A DNA stretch of 64,000 nt from Microbacterium suaedae (GTDB lineage: Bacteria > Actinomycetota > Actinomycetes > Actinomycetales > Microbacteriaceae), in the NCBI RefSeq assembly GCF_003254645.1, contig NZ_PNFD01000003.1:496001-560000 (forward strand). The letters are read 5' to 3'. Below, one piece after another: positions 47,177 to 56,089 of this stretch. Each line of letters begins with the position of its first letter. Position 1 is the stretch's first letter. The translations under genes and the position numbers were made by a program. The notes beneath the pieces are model-generated. The model had not been told where the DNA came from. It saw only the letters and a program-made list of their open reading frames with translations, and made no database searches.

Positions 47177-47527
47177 GTGACTCTCTCGGATCCCCTTCTC
47201 CCCCGGCGCGCGAGCGTCGAGGTGCTGCGCGCCGAGGCGCAGGACGAACTGTCGTCGCTCGTGAACGAACGGCTGCGCGGCGGCGAGGATCCGTGGGATT
47301 TCATGGAGGATCTGCCGACGGTCGACGAGCTCGTCGTATTCACCTTGCGCGCCGAGCACATCGAGGCGGACGGCGGGCTGCGCCCGACCCACGCGCGCAA
47401 TCAGCGCCTGCTGCGCCAGATTGCGGTGCAGTACCCTGAGCTGGATCCGGCCGTGCGCGGCATGCTCGGATCCGAGCACACGCATCGCCGCTGGGACTCC
47501 GTCGTGCGTGTGCTGGGGAACCCGTAG
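47177..47527 (+). CDS. Small conserved protein of unknown function
   Basis: 116 residues from a GTG start 43 bp after parB. It contains NERLRGGEDPWDFMEDLPTVDELVVF and a C-terminal HTHRRWDSVVRVLGNP. I recognise no domain. It is acidic, has no membrane segment, and is codon-biased like its neighbours. The position after parB and 22 bp before the DUF3052 gene suggests co-transcription. Confidence 0.65.
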   Translation: MTLSDPLLPRRASVEVLRAEAQDELSSLVNERLRGGEDPWDFMEDLPTVDELVVFTLRAEHIEADGGLRPTHARNQRLLRQIAVQYPELDPAVRGMLGSEHTHRRWDSVVRVLGNP

Positions 47528-47549
47528 AGGGCTCGGAAGGACGCCCGTC

Positions 47550-47927
47550 ATGGTGCGCACCGTCGCCGAGAAGCTGCAGATCAAGCCCGACTCCGAACTG
47601 GTGTTCGGCCCGTCGACCGCCGAACAGCGGGCGTTGCTGGATCCGCTGCCCGACGGCGTCGCAGTCGTCGATGGAATTGAGCGGGATACGTCGGGCGTCG
47701 CCGTCATGTTCGCGGGCAGCCGCGACGATCTCGATGCCCTTCTGACCGATGTTCTGCCGCTGCTCTCGACGCCGAAAGCGATCTGGATCGGCTACCTCAA
47801 GGGAAATCGAGCAGACATCAACCGCGACAGCATCTGGAGGCGTGTCGAGGAGTTCGGATGGACGCTCAACGGCAACATCTCGCTGTCTGACGCGTGGTCG
47901 TCCGTGCGGCTCAAACGCGTCAACTGA
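47550..47927 (+). CDS. DUF3052-like protein
   Basis: 125 residues from ATG at 47550. It begins MVRTVAEKLQIKPDSELVF and has LPLLSTPKAIWIGYLKGNRADINRDSIWRRVEEFGW (split), which I associate with actinobacterial DUF3052. The function is not established. The C-terminus SLSDAWSSVRLKRVN is typical. It ends before a strong bidirectional hairpin that separates it from the convergent trxB-trxA pair. Confidence 0.75.
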   Translation: MVRTVAEKLQIKPDSELVFGPSTAEQRALLDPLPDGVAVVDGIERDTSGVAVMFAGSRDDLDALLTDVLPLLSTPKAIWIGYLKGNRADINRDSIWRRVEEFGWTLNGNISLSDAWSSVRLKRVN

Positions 47928-47962
47928 CGTCAGCGGGACGGCGCGGTCTCACACAACGCGAC

Positions 47963-47992
47963 AGCGCCCGCCCGGCGAACCGGACGGGCGCT
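47963..47992. terminator. Bidirectional terminator
   Basis: A stem of 8 bp (47963-47970 with 47985-47992), one mismatch, then 4 more bp (CCGG/CCGG) around a CGAA loop, between the convergent DUF3052 and trxA genes. Confidence 0.8.
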
Positions 47993-48007
47993 GCGGGGTG
48001 CGAGGCC

Positions 48008-48331
48008 TTACTTGAGGTACTCGGCGAGGTCCTGCTCGAGGGCCTGCTTCGGCTTCGCGCCGATGATGGTCGTCGCGACCTCACCGTTCTGGAAGACCTT
48101 CATCGCCGGAATCGACGTGATCTGGTACTTCATCGCGAGGTCGGGGTTCTCGTCGACGTTGAGCTTGACGATCTTGATCTTGTCGGCGTTCTCGGCCTGG
48201 ATCTGGTCGAGAACGGGCGAGACCATGCGGCACGGGCCGCACCACTCGGCCCAGAAGTCGACGAGAACGGGCCCGTCGGCCGTCAGGACATCCTGCTCGA
48301 ACGTGTCGGTTGTCGTTGCCGGTGCGCTCAT
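48008..48331 (-). CDS. trxA: Thioredoxin
   Basis: 107 residues with the active site WCGPC near residue 31 in VDFWAEWCGPCRMVSP and the cis-Pro loop ITSIPAMKVF. It reduces protein disulphides and is recharged by TrxB encoded 28 bp upstream in the same operon. The length and all catalytic residues are standard. Confidence 0.97.
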   Translation of the reverse strand: MSAPATTTDTFEQDVLTADGPVLVDFWAEWCGPCRMVSPVLDQIQAENADKIKIVKLNVDENPDLAMKYQITSIPAMKVFQNGEVATTIIGAKPKQALEQDLAEYLK

Positions 48332-48359
48332 GGTGTCTCCTTGATGTTGAAGCGTGTGG

Positions 48360-49322
48360 TCAGGCGGCGGGGACGGCCTCTTCGACCGCCTTCTCGGCGT
48401 CGTCCAAGGCCGCGAGGTAGTGCTCGGCGTCGAGTGCCGCGACGGTGCCGCTGGCGGCGGCTGTCACGGCCTGGCGGTAAGTGGGGTCGACGACGTCACC
48501 CGCGGCGAAGACGCCGGGGACAGACGTGCGCGAGGAGCGCCCGTCGACGGCGATCGTGCCGTCGCTCGTGAGCTCGAGCTTGTCGTGCACGAGGTGCGTG
48601 CGGGGGTCGTTGCCGATCGCGACGAACAGACCGTCGAGCGGCAGCTCGCGGGTATCGCCCGTGACGGTGTCGCGCAGCACGACGCCGGTGAGGCCGCTCG
48701 CGCCCTGCAGTTCGGCGACCTCGCTGTTCCAGATCACCTCGATCTTGTCGTTCTCGAGGGCGCGCTTCTGCATGATCTTCGAGGCGCGGAACTCGTCGCG
48801 GCGGTGCACGAGGTACACCTTCGACGCGAACTTCGTGAGGAAGGTCGCCTCCTCCATCGCCGAGTCGCCGCCGCCGACGACCGCGATCTCCTTCTCGCGG
48901 AAGAAGAATCCGTCGCACGTAGCGCACCACGAGACGCCGTGACCGGACAGCTCATCCTCGCGCGGGATGTTCAGCTTGCGATAGGCGGATCCCGTCGCGA
49001 AGATCACGGATCGTGCTTCCTCGACGGCACCGGATCCGAGGGTCACCCTCTTGATCTCGCCCGTCAGGTCGAGCTCGGTGGCGTCGTCGTAGGCGACCTC
49101 GGTGCCGAAGCGCTCGGCCTGCTGCTGCATCTTCGCCATGAGATCGGGGCCCATGATCGCCTCGGGGAAGCCGGGGAAGTTCTCGACCTCGGTGGTGTTC
49201 ATCAGCTCACCGCCGATCTCGACCTGGCTGGCGATCACGAGCGGCGCGAGGTTGGCGCGCGCGGCGTAGATCGCGGCGGTCCATCCGGCCGGACCGGATC
49301 CGATGATGATGACGTCTCGCAC
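48360..49322 (-). CDS. trxB: Thioredoxin reductase
   Basis: 320 residues. FAD-binding motif GSGPAGWTAAIYAAR at 7-21, redox pair in WCATCDGFF near residue 140, NADPH-binding GGGDSAMEEATFL, and the C-terminal FAVAGDVVDP equivalent (GVFAAGDVVDPTYRQ). It passes electrons from NADPH to thioredoxin. The ordering trxB then trxA near parB is conserved in actinobacteria. Confidence 0.97.
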   Translation of the reverse strand: MRDVIIIGSGPAGWTAAIYAARANLAPLVIASQVEIGGELMNTTEVENFPGFPEAIMGPDLMAKMQQQAERFGTEVAYDDATELDLTGEIKRVTLGSGAVEEARSVIFATGSAYRKLNIPREDELSGHGVSWCATCDGFFFREKEIAVVGGGDSAMEEATFLTKFASKVYLVHRRDEFRASKIMQKRALENDKIEVIWNSEVAELQGASGLTGVVLRDTVTGDTRELPLDGLFVAIGNDPRTHLVHDKLELTSDGTIAVDGRSSRTSVPGVFAAGDVVDPTYRQAVTAAASGTVAALDAEHYLAALDDAEKAVEEAVPAA

Positions 49323-49486
49323 GTGTCGTGCCTCCCTCGGGCGTGTGTCTGATTGCTGAAACCCATGCTACGGGCCGGGTATTCCCAATGACCCGGTGTT
49401 ACCACGCTGAGGAAGACGGATGGTGACGCGTGGCGACGCTAGGGTCGACGAGCGCGCATCGATGTGCGCACAGCGAGAGGAGCCCC

Positions 49487-51652
49487 ATGACCGAGTCACT
49501 GTCCCCCGTTCTGCTCCGTGGCGGTGGTGCGAGCGTTGTCATCGCGCTCGATGACGTGCCGCGTGTGATCCACTGGGGTGCCGACGTCGGTCCGCTCGAT
49601 GCGGAGGCACTCTCCGCGCTCGTGTCCACAGCGCATGTGGGGATCTCTGGATCCGAGCCCGATATCGCGCGCGTCTTCGGTCTGTGGGCCACTCAGCGTG
49701 ACGGGTGGACGGGGACGCCGACCGTGGCCGGTCACGTGAGCGGAGCTGCCACGACGCCGCGCCCGAGACTCACAGATCACGTCGTCGACGGGGATGCTCG
49801 GTCGGTGCGCCTCACGCTCACTGACGACGTGACCGCGCTCACGGCGACGGTGACGATCGCGCTCGACGCGCACGGTGTTCTGACGCTCGATCAGGAGATC
49901 ACCTTCGCGGGGGACGAAGGCGGAATCTTCGACCTGTCGTCGCTCACCGCCGCGATGCCGGTTCCGGAACGCGCGGGCGAGCTGCTCGACTTCACGGGCC
50001 GCTGGTGCCGCGAGCGGGCGCCGCAGCGGATCCCCTTCGCCTTCGGGACCCACCTGCGCGAGGGCCGGCGCGGCCGCCCAGGGCACGACTCGCCCTTCCT
50101 TCTCGTGGCGGGAACCCCCGGCTTCTCGTTCCGCTCGGGCGAGGTGTGGGCCGCGCACCTCGCGTGGAGCGGAAATCCCCGATACCTTGCCGAACGCCTG
50201 CCCGAGGGCGCCGGGTCCCATGCGGGGGCGCTGGGCGTGGGCGAGGGACTCGTGCCCGGCGAGGTGCGCCTCGCGCCAGGTGAGTCGCATCGGGCGCCGA
50301 CGGCCGTCTTCGTGTGGTCTCCGGACGGTCTCGACGGGCTCGCGGCACGCCTGCACGCGCGGCTCCGCGCTCGTCCGCGGCATCCCCGGACGCCGCGCCC
50401 GCTCGTTCTCAACACCTGGGAAGCGGTGTACTTCGATCACGACCTCGCGACTCTCTCGCGACTCGCGGAGCGCGCGGCGCGTGTCGGCGTGGAGCGACTC
50501 GTGCTCGACGACGGCTGGTTCGGGGCGCGACGTGACACGACCGCGGGGCTCGGCGACTGGCACGTCGCCGCCGATGTCTGGCCGGAGGGGCTCGGTCCGC
50601 TCGTCGACGTCGTGCGCGCGCACGGGATGAGCTTCGGTCTGTGGTTCGAGCCCGAGATGGTCAACCTCGATTCGGACCTCGCGCGCGACCACCCCGAGTG
50701 GATCCTCGGCCCCTCCGACGGGCTCGGAATGCCCATGCGGGGCCAGCACGTGCTCGACCTCGCGCATCCCGATGCATGGCGCCACCTGCTTGAGCGGATC
50801 TCGTCGCTCGTGGCCGAGTACGGCATCGACTACATCAAGTGGGATCACAACCGCGAGCTCCTCGAGGCGGTGGCGCAGAGAGACGGCTCGGACCGTCCGA
50901 TTGTCGGGCAGCAGACGCGTGCGCTGTACCGGCTCATCGACGCGCTGCGCGAGCGGCACCCGGATCTCGAGATCGAGTCGTGCTCGGCGGGCGGCGCTCG
51001 CATCGACCTCGGGATCCTCGAGCGGACAGACCGCGTCTGGGCCTCCGACTGCAACGACCCCGTCGAGCGGGGCAGAATCGAGCGCTTCACCAGCCTTGTC
51101 GTGCCGCCCGAGATGATCGGAGGGCATATCGGCCCGCCTCGGGCGCACACGACGGGCCGCGCGACGGATCTGCCCTATCGCATGGCGGCGGCGCTCTTCG
51201 GCCATGCGGGCATCGAATGGAACCTCCTCGAATGCGACGATGACGAACTCGACGCGATCGCCGCGTGGGCCTCGCTGTACAAGCGTCTGCGTCCGCTCAC
51301 GCACACGGGACGTGTGGTGCATGCTGATGGGCTCGACGAAGGTGCCGATCTCGACGGCGTCGTCGCGGAGGACGGGTCGCGCGCCGTCTACCGTCTGACG
51401 CGCACGGACTCCGTGGCGCAGACGCGTTCCGGAGCCGTGACGTTCCCGGGGCTGTCCCCCGAGGGCGCGGTGCGCGTGCGAGTCGTCACCGAGGCGGGCC
51501 GTGCACGGACAATGCAGGACGAGCTTCCCGCGTGGGTGCAGGCCGCCGAGGACGTCGTCGTGCTGCCCGCCGCGTCGCTCGCGACGGTCGGCCTGCCGCT
51601 CCCGTCACTCGCGCCGCAGCAGGCGCTCGTGATCGAGATCGAGCGTCTATGA
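49487..51652 (+). CDS. Alpha-galactosidase (GH36)
   Basis: 721 residues from ATG at 49487 (AGAGGAG upstream). An N-terminal beta-sandwich is followed by the catalytic barrel: WEAVYFDHDL near 311, DDGWFGARRD at 341-350, the nucleophile Asp453 in YIKWDHN and the acid/base Asp521 in WASDCNDP. Bacterial GH36 enzymes remove alpha-1,6-galactose from melibiose and raffinose oligosaccharides. There is no signal peptide, so it acts on imported sugars. It ends 6 nt inside the convergent LacI gene. With the GH42 gene and importer it forms a galactoside-use cluster. Confidence 0.93.
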   Translation: MTESLSPVLLRGGGASVVIALDDVPRVIHWGADVGPLDAEALSALVSTAHVGISGSEPDIARVFGLWATQRDGWTGTPTVAGHVSGAATTPRPRLTDHVVDGDARSVRLTLTDDVTALTATVTIALDAHGVLTLDQEITFAGDEGGIFDLSSLTAAMPVPERAGELLDFTGRWCRERAPQRIPFAFGTHLREGRRGRPGHDSPFLLVAGTPGFSFRSGEVWAAHLAWSGNPRYLAERLPEGAGSHAGALGVGEGLVPGEVRLAPGESHRAPTAVFVWSPDGLDGLAARLHARLRARPRHPRTPRPLVLNTWEAVYFDHDLATLSRLAERAARVGVERLVLDDGWFGARRDTTAGLGDWHVAADVWPEGLGPLVDVVRAHGMSFGLWFEPEMVNLDSDLARDHPEWILGPSDGLGMPMRGQHVLDLAHPDAWRHLLERISSLVAEYGIDYIKWDHNRELLEAVAQRDGSDRPIVGQQTRALYRLIDALRERHPDLEIESCSAGGARIDLGILERTDRVWASDCNDPVERGRIERFTSLVVPPEMIGGHIGPPRAHTTGRATDLPYRMAAALFGHAGIEWNLLECDDDELDAIAAWASLYKRLRPLTHTGRVVHADGLDEGADLDGVVAEDGSRAVYRLTRTDSVAQTRSGAVTFPGLSPEGAVRVRVVTEAGRARTMQDELPAWVQAAEDVVVLPAASLATVGLPLPSLAPQQALVIEIERL

Positions 51653-52672
51653 CGCTGGGCGCGCTGTGCTGTCGCGCACGATGAGCTCGGTGCGGATGAC
51701 CGAGAGCGGATCGGCGGTCTTGCCGCGCGCGAGCGCGAGCGCCGCGGCGATGCAGCGACGTCCGACGTCGGAGAACTCATGGTGCACCGTTGTCAGGGGC
51801 GGGGCGTAGGCGCGCCCATCGGTCGTGTCGTCGAAGCCGACGACGCTGACATCGCGTGGGACCGAGCGACCCGCCTCGGAGAGCGCGCGGTACAGGCCGA
51901 GCGCCATCTGGTCGTTGGAGCAGAAGACGGCGGTCACATCGTCGCGTCCGGCGATCTCCTGGCCTGCGACGTAGCCCGATTCGACGCTCCAATCCCCCCG
52001 GATCACCTCGGGCACCGGTCGTCCGGATTCCTCGAGCGTCGCCCGCCACCCGTCGATGCGCCGTCCGGCGGGTCGCGAATGCGCGGGGCCGGCGATGTGC
52101 CACACCGTGTGGTGGCCGAGGTCGAGCAGATGCCGAGTCGCCTGGCGTGCGCCACCGACTTGGTCCGTGTCGACGACGACTTCCGCCCCGGGAGCGTCGG
52201 GATCCATGTACACGACGGGGACGCCGGGGGGCAGGATCTGCGCCGCATGCCCGAGCTGGGGCGCCTCGAGATTGAGGATCAGCGCGTCGACCGCGAGCTC
52301 CTGCAGTCGTGAGAAGAGGCGGTCGACGTCGGTTTGGCTCGTCGCGTGCACGGGGATGAGGGTCGTGGCGTACCCCTCTTCGGCTGCGCTCAGAGCGATC
52401 GCCTCGATCGTGCGGACATCGCCGATCGTCGAGAGCGTCTGCGACAGGACGCCGATCGTGCGGAACGATCCGAGCTTGAGCGCACGTGCCGCGCTGTTGG
52501 GGCGGTAGCCGAGCTCGTTCATGGAGCGGATCACGCGATCACGCGTCGCGGAGACGACGGTCTCGGAGCCGTTCGCGACACGGGACACGGTCTGGGCCGA
52601 CACTCCGGCGTGCGCCGCGACATCGGCCATCGAAACGCGCGCACGGCGACGGAGCGGGGCTGTTCCAGTCAT
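51647..52672 (-). CDS. LacI-family repressor of the galactoside cluster
   Basis: 341 residues from ATG at 52672. The HTH reads VSMADVAAHAGVSAQTVSRV at 13-32, followed by the hinge (YRPNSAARALKLG) and the sugar-binding domain with VPRDVSVVGFDDTTDGR. It probably represses the divergent importer and GH42 genes by binding the palindrome at 52728-52743. It is convergent with, and overlaps by 6 nt, the alpha-galactosidase gene. The inducer is likely a galactoside or galactose, inferred from the neighbours. Confidence 0.92.
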   Translation of the reverse strand: MTGTAPLRRRARVSMADVAAHAGVSAQTVSRVANGSETVVSATRDRVIRSMNELGYRPNSAARALKLGSFRTIGVLSQTLSTIGDVRTIEAIALSAAEEGYATTLIPVHATSQTDVDRLFSRLQELAVDALILNLEAPQLGHAAQILPPGVPVVYMDPDAPGAEVVVDTDQVGGARQATRHLLDLGHHTVWHIAGPAHSRPAGRRIDGWRATLEESGRPVPEVIRGDWSVESGYVAGQEIAGRDDVTAVFCSNDQMALGLYRALSEAGRSVPRDVSVVGFDDTTDGRAYAPPLTTVHHEFSDVGRRCIAAALALARGKTADPLSVIRTELIVRDSTARPAS

Positions 52673-52727
52673 GTGACCTGCGTTCCCTCGGTTGTACGAC
52701 GTCGTCTCTGGGGTAGCATAATCCATG

Positions 52728-52743
52728 ATGTTTGCGTAAACAT
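52728..52743. promoter_or_regulatory. LacI-type operator
   Basis: ATGTTTGCGTAAACAT, a 16-bp palindrome with one mismatch, in the 107-bp gap between the LacI gene and the importer. The central CG and AAAC half-sites are typical of LacI-family operators. A CATAAT (52717-52722) just upstream may be the -10 of the plus-strand promoter. Confidence 0.75.
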
Positions 52744-52779
52744 AGACGAGACGACCCCGCAGAGAAGCGAAGGAAAACC

Positions 52780-53697
52780 ATGACGGTGATGTCACAAGCT
52801 GCCCCGGCTGTCGCGCCGAACCGGCGCGGTCGCGCGCGCGGCCGGTGGACGGGGTGGGGCTTCCTGGCGCCGTTCGCGATCGTTTTCGCGCTCGTGTTCA
52901 TCGCCCCGATCCTCTATTCGCTGTACCTGAGCCTGTTCCGCACCCAGCTCGTCGGCGGCACGGAGTTCGTCGGGCTCGACAACTACGTGAAGGCGTTCGG
53001 CGACGAGAAGCTGTGGACGGGCGTCGTGCGCGTCGCCCTCTTCCTGGTGATCCAGGTGCCGATCATGCTCTTCCTCTCGCTCCTCGCGGCGCTCGCGATC
53101 GACTCGGGGCGCCTCTACGGCAAGAGCTTCTTCCGGCTGTCGATCTTCCTTCCGTATGCCGTCCCGGCCGTCGTCGCGACCTTCATGTGGGGCTTCATGT
53201 ACGGCACGCGCTTCGGCCTCGTGGGCAACCTCAACGACATGTTCGGGCTCGACATCCCGAACCTGCTCGCTCCCGACCTCATCATGGCTTCGATCGGCAA
53301 CCTCGTGACCTGGCAGTTCCTGGGCTACAACATGCTGATCTTCTACTCGGCGCTGCGTGTCATCCCGACGTCGCTGTACGAGGCGGCCGAGATCGACGGC
53401 GCCGGGCAGTTCCGCGTGATCCGGTCGATCAAGCTGCCGGGGATCCGCGGCGCGCTCGTCATCGCCACGATCTTCTCGATCATCGGCAGCTTCCAGCTGT
53501 TCAACGAGCCCAGCATCATGCAGACGATGGCGCCCAACACGATCACGACGTCGTTCACGCCGAACCTCTACGCATACAACCTGGCCTTCACGGGTCAGCA
53601 ACTGAACTACTCGGCCACCGTCGCGCTCATCATGGGCGTCGTCACGATGATCGTCGCGTACGCCGTGCAGCTGCGCGGCATGCGGAAGGGGAATTGA
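52780..53697 (+). CDS. Carbohydrate ABC transporter permease (MalF type)
   Basis: 305 residues from ATG at 52780. A basic, proline-containing start leads into six membrane spans (GFLAPFAIVFALVFIAPILY first). The EAA loop reads LYEAAEIDGAGQFRVIRSI near residue 205. It forms the channel with the next permease (2 bp downstream) for the galactoside taken up by the lipoprotein at 54676. The LacI operator lies 37 bp upstream. Confidence 0.93.
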   Translation: MTVMSQAAPAVAPNRRGRARGRWTGWGFLAPFAIVFALVFIAPILYSLYLSLFRTQLVGGTEFVGLDNYVKAFGDEKLWTGVVRVALFLVIQVPIMLFLSLLAALAIDSGRLYGKSFFRLSIFLPYAVPAVVATFMWGFMYGTRFGLVGNLNDMFGLDIPNLLAPDLIMASIGNLVTWQFLGYNMLIFYSALRVIPTSLYEAAEIDGAGQFRVIRSIKLPGIRGALVIATIFSIIGSFQLFNEPSIMQTMAPNTITTSFTPNLYAYNLAFTGQQLNYSATVALIMGVVTMIVAYAVQLRGMRKGN

Positions 53698-53699
53698 CC

Positions 53700-54623
53700 A
53701 TGAGCAGCACCACCCTCGTCACGCTCTCCCCGCGCGCGACCGCCGCTCAGCGCCGTCGCGCGGGCATCGGCACGATCGCGAATCCGCGGCGGAACGTCGT
53801 CCTGACGGTGCTCACCGCGATCATCGTCGTCTACTCGCTGCTGCCTCTCGTGTGGCTCGTGATCAACGCCTCGAAGACGCAGGGGGAGCTCTTCTCGAGC
53901 TTCGGACTGTGGTTCTCGGGCGACTTCGCCCTCTTCGACAACATCGGTCGCGCCCTTACTTACGACGATGGAGTCTTCCTGCGCTGGTTCGGGAACACCC
54001 TCCTCTACGTCATCGTGGGCGCGGGCGGGGCGACCCTCCTGTCGATCCTCGGTGGCTACGCCCTCGCGAAGTTCGACTTCCCCGGCAAGAAGGCCGTCTT
54101 CGCCGTGGTCATCGGAGCGGTCGCGGTGCCGGGAACGGCTCTCGCGGTCCCGACGTTCCTCATGTTCAGCGAGATGGGTGTCACGAACACGCCGCTCGCC
54201 GTCATCATCCCGTCGCTGATCTCCCCCTTCGGTCTGTACCTCATGTGGACGTTCGCCACCGAGGCGATCCCGACCGAGCTCATGGAGGCCGCGCGGATTG
54301 ACGGCGCGAGCGAGTTCCGCACGTTCTGGAACGTGTGCATGCCGCTTCTGGCGCCCGGCACCGTGACCGTGCTGCTGTTCACGATGGTCGCGACGTGGAA
54401 CAACTACTTCCTGCCCCTCATCATGCTGCGAGACCCCGACTGGTATCCGCTGATCCTCGGACTCAACCAGTGGAACAACCAGGCTTCGACGGCGGGTGGC
54501 GAGCCGATCTTCGACCTCGTGCTCACGGGCTCGCTGCTCACGATCGTTCCGCTCATCGTCGCGTTCCTCTTCATGCAGCGCTACTGGCAGTCCGGCCTTG
54601 CCGCCGGGTCCGTCAAGGAATGA
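53700..54623 (+). CDS. Carbohydrate ABC transporter permease (MalG type)
   Basis: 307 residues with the expected six spans (LTVLTAIIVVYSLLPLVWLV first). The EAA loop is LMEAARIDGASEFRTFWNV, and the C-terminus is RYWQSGLAAGSVKE, typical of MalG-like proteins. It starts 2 bp after the MalF-type permease. As in the first sugar cluster, no ATPase gene is present, so a shared ATPase is probable. Confidence 0.93.
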   Translation: MSSTTLVTLSPRATAAQRRRAGIGTIANPRRNVVLTVLTAIIVVYSLLPLVWLVINASKTQGELFSSFGLWFSGDFALFDNIGRALTYDDGVFLRWFGNTLLYVIVGAGGATLLSILGGYALAKFDFPGKKAVFAVVIGAVAVPGTALAVPTFLMFSEMGVTNTPLAVIIPSLISPFGLYLMWTFATEAIPTELMEAARIDGASEFRTFWNVCMPLLAPGTVTVLLFTMVATWNNYFLPLIMLRDPDWYPLILGLNQWNNQASTAGGEPIFDLVLTGSLLTIVPLIVAFLFMQRYWQSGLAAGSVKE

Positions 54624-54675
54624 CCCGCACGTCCCCTCGTACCACCCCTCATCACCACGACAATGGAGTTGCCTC

Positions 54676-55998
54676 ATGTTCAGGATGACCCAGACGCGCA
54701 CGCGCGTCCTCACTGCGACCGCCTTCGTGGGCGCCGGCGCGCTGGCGCTCGCGGGCTGCGGATCCTCGGGATCCGGCGATCCCGACGCCGCGCTCGAGGA
54801 GGGCGGCGACCTCCTGGTGTGGGCCTGGGAGCCCACCCTCGACGCCGTCGTCGAGCAGTTCGAGGCTGACCACCCCGAGGTCGACGTCGAGCTCGTCAAC
54901 GTCGGCACGGGCGTCGACTCGTACACGGCCCTGCAGAACGCGATCACGGCCGGCTCGGGACTGCCCGACGTGGCGCAGGTCGAGTACTACGCCCTGCCGC
55001 AGTTCGGTCTGCAGGGCTCGCTGTCCGATCTCACGGAGTTCGGTGCGGATGAGCTCGAGGGCACGTTCGCGCCGGGCCCCTGGGACTCGGTCCACTCCGG
55101 TGAGCAGATCATCGGTCTGCCGATGGACTCGGGCCCCATGGCGCTCTTCTACAACAAGGCCGTGTTCGACGAACACGGCATCGAGGTGCCGACCACGTGG
55201 GATGAGTTCGCGCAGGCCGCCTACGACTTCCAGGAGTCGGACTCCGATGTGTTCCTCACGAACGACCTCGGCGACGGCGGATGGAACACCTCGCTCATCT
55301 GGCAGGGCGGCGGAACGCCGTGGTCGGCAGACGGCGAGAACCTGACGATCGACCTCGAGAACGACGAGGCGACGCAGCGGTTCGCCGAGACGTGGCAGCC
55401 GCTCATCGATGACGGCGTGCTCGCGCCCATCAACGGGTGGACCGATGAGTGGTTCCAGGGCATGGCGAACGGCACACTCGCGTCGCTCGTGATCGGCGCG
55501 TGGATGCCGGCGAATCTCGAGGGCAGCGTGCCCGAGGGATCCGGTGACTGGCGCGTCGCGCCGATGCCGCAGTGGGAGGACGGCGGGCAGGCGTCGGCCG
55601 AGAACGGCGGAAGCTCGCTCGCGATCCCGGCGGATGCCGAGGACAAGGAGCTCGCGTACGCGTTCATCGAGTACGCCAACGCGAACAGCGACGGCGTGCA
55701 GCTGCGACTCGACGGCGGCGCGTTCCCCGCGACGACCGAGCACCTCGAGTCTGACGATTTCCAGAACCAGGAGTTCGAGTACTTCGGCGGTCAGAAGATC
55801 AACGAGGTCCTCGCGGAGTCGTCCGCGAACGTCGTCGAGGGATGGCAGTACCTGCCGTTCCAGGTCTACGCCAACACGGTCTACGGCGACACCGCCGGCC
55901 AGGCCTACCTCGGCGACATGACGATCGCCGACGGCCTCACGGCGTGGCAGGACACGTTGAAGGAGTACGGCACCGACCAGGGCTTCACGGTCGAATAA
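54676..55998 (+). CDS. Carbohydrate ABC transporter substrate-binding lipoprotein
   Basis: 440 residues. The signal peptide ends with the lipobox LAGC (Cys28), followed by a Gly/Ser-rich linker and LLVWAWEPTLDAVVEQFEADHPEVDVEL (split). The CUT1 fold is supported by IGLPMDSGPMALFYNKAVFDEHGI-like text in the middle. It presents the substrate to the two permeases encoded just upstream. GGAG lies 7 nt before the ATG. A strong inverted repeat separates it from the GH42 gene, which may lower expression of that gene. Confidence 0.93.
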   Translation: MFRMTQTRTRVLTATAFVGAGALALAGCGSSGSGDPDAALEEGGDLLVWAWEPTLDAVVEQFEADHPEVDVELVNVGTGVDSYTALQNAITAGSGLPDVAQVEYYALPQFGLQGSLSDLTEFGADELEGTFAPGPWDSVHSGEQIIGLPMDSGPMALFYNKAVFDEHGIEVPTTWDEFAQAAYDFQESDSDVFLTNDLGDGGWNTSLIWQGGGTPWSADGENLTIDLENDEATQRFAETWQPLIDDGVLAPINGWTDEWFQGMANGTLASLVIGAWMPANLEGSVPEGSGDWRVAPMPQWEDGGQASAENGGSSLAIPADAEDKELAYAFIEYANANSDGVQLRLDGGAFPATTEHLESDDFQNQEFEYFGGQKINEVLAESSANVVEGWQYLPFQVYANTVYGDTAGQAYLGDMTIADGLTAWQDTLKEYGTDQGFTVE

Positions 55999-56016
55999 CC
56001 CGCCCACACATCCAGA

Positions 56017-56072
56017 GGGTCGCCAGGAAACGACAGTTGTCGGCACCCCGCACTGACGTTTTCTGGCGACCC
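56017..56072. repeat. Inverted repeat between binding protein and GH42 genes
   Basis: Arms of 21 nt (56017-56037 and 56052-56072) with two mismatches and a 14-nt loop, containing GGGTCGCCAG. It may be a REP-like repeat or an attenuator/processing hairpin inside the operon. Confidence 0.7.
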
Positions 56073-56089
56073 ATCACGGGAGAACACAC

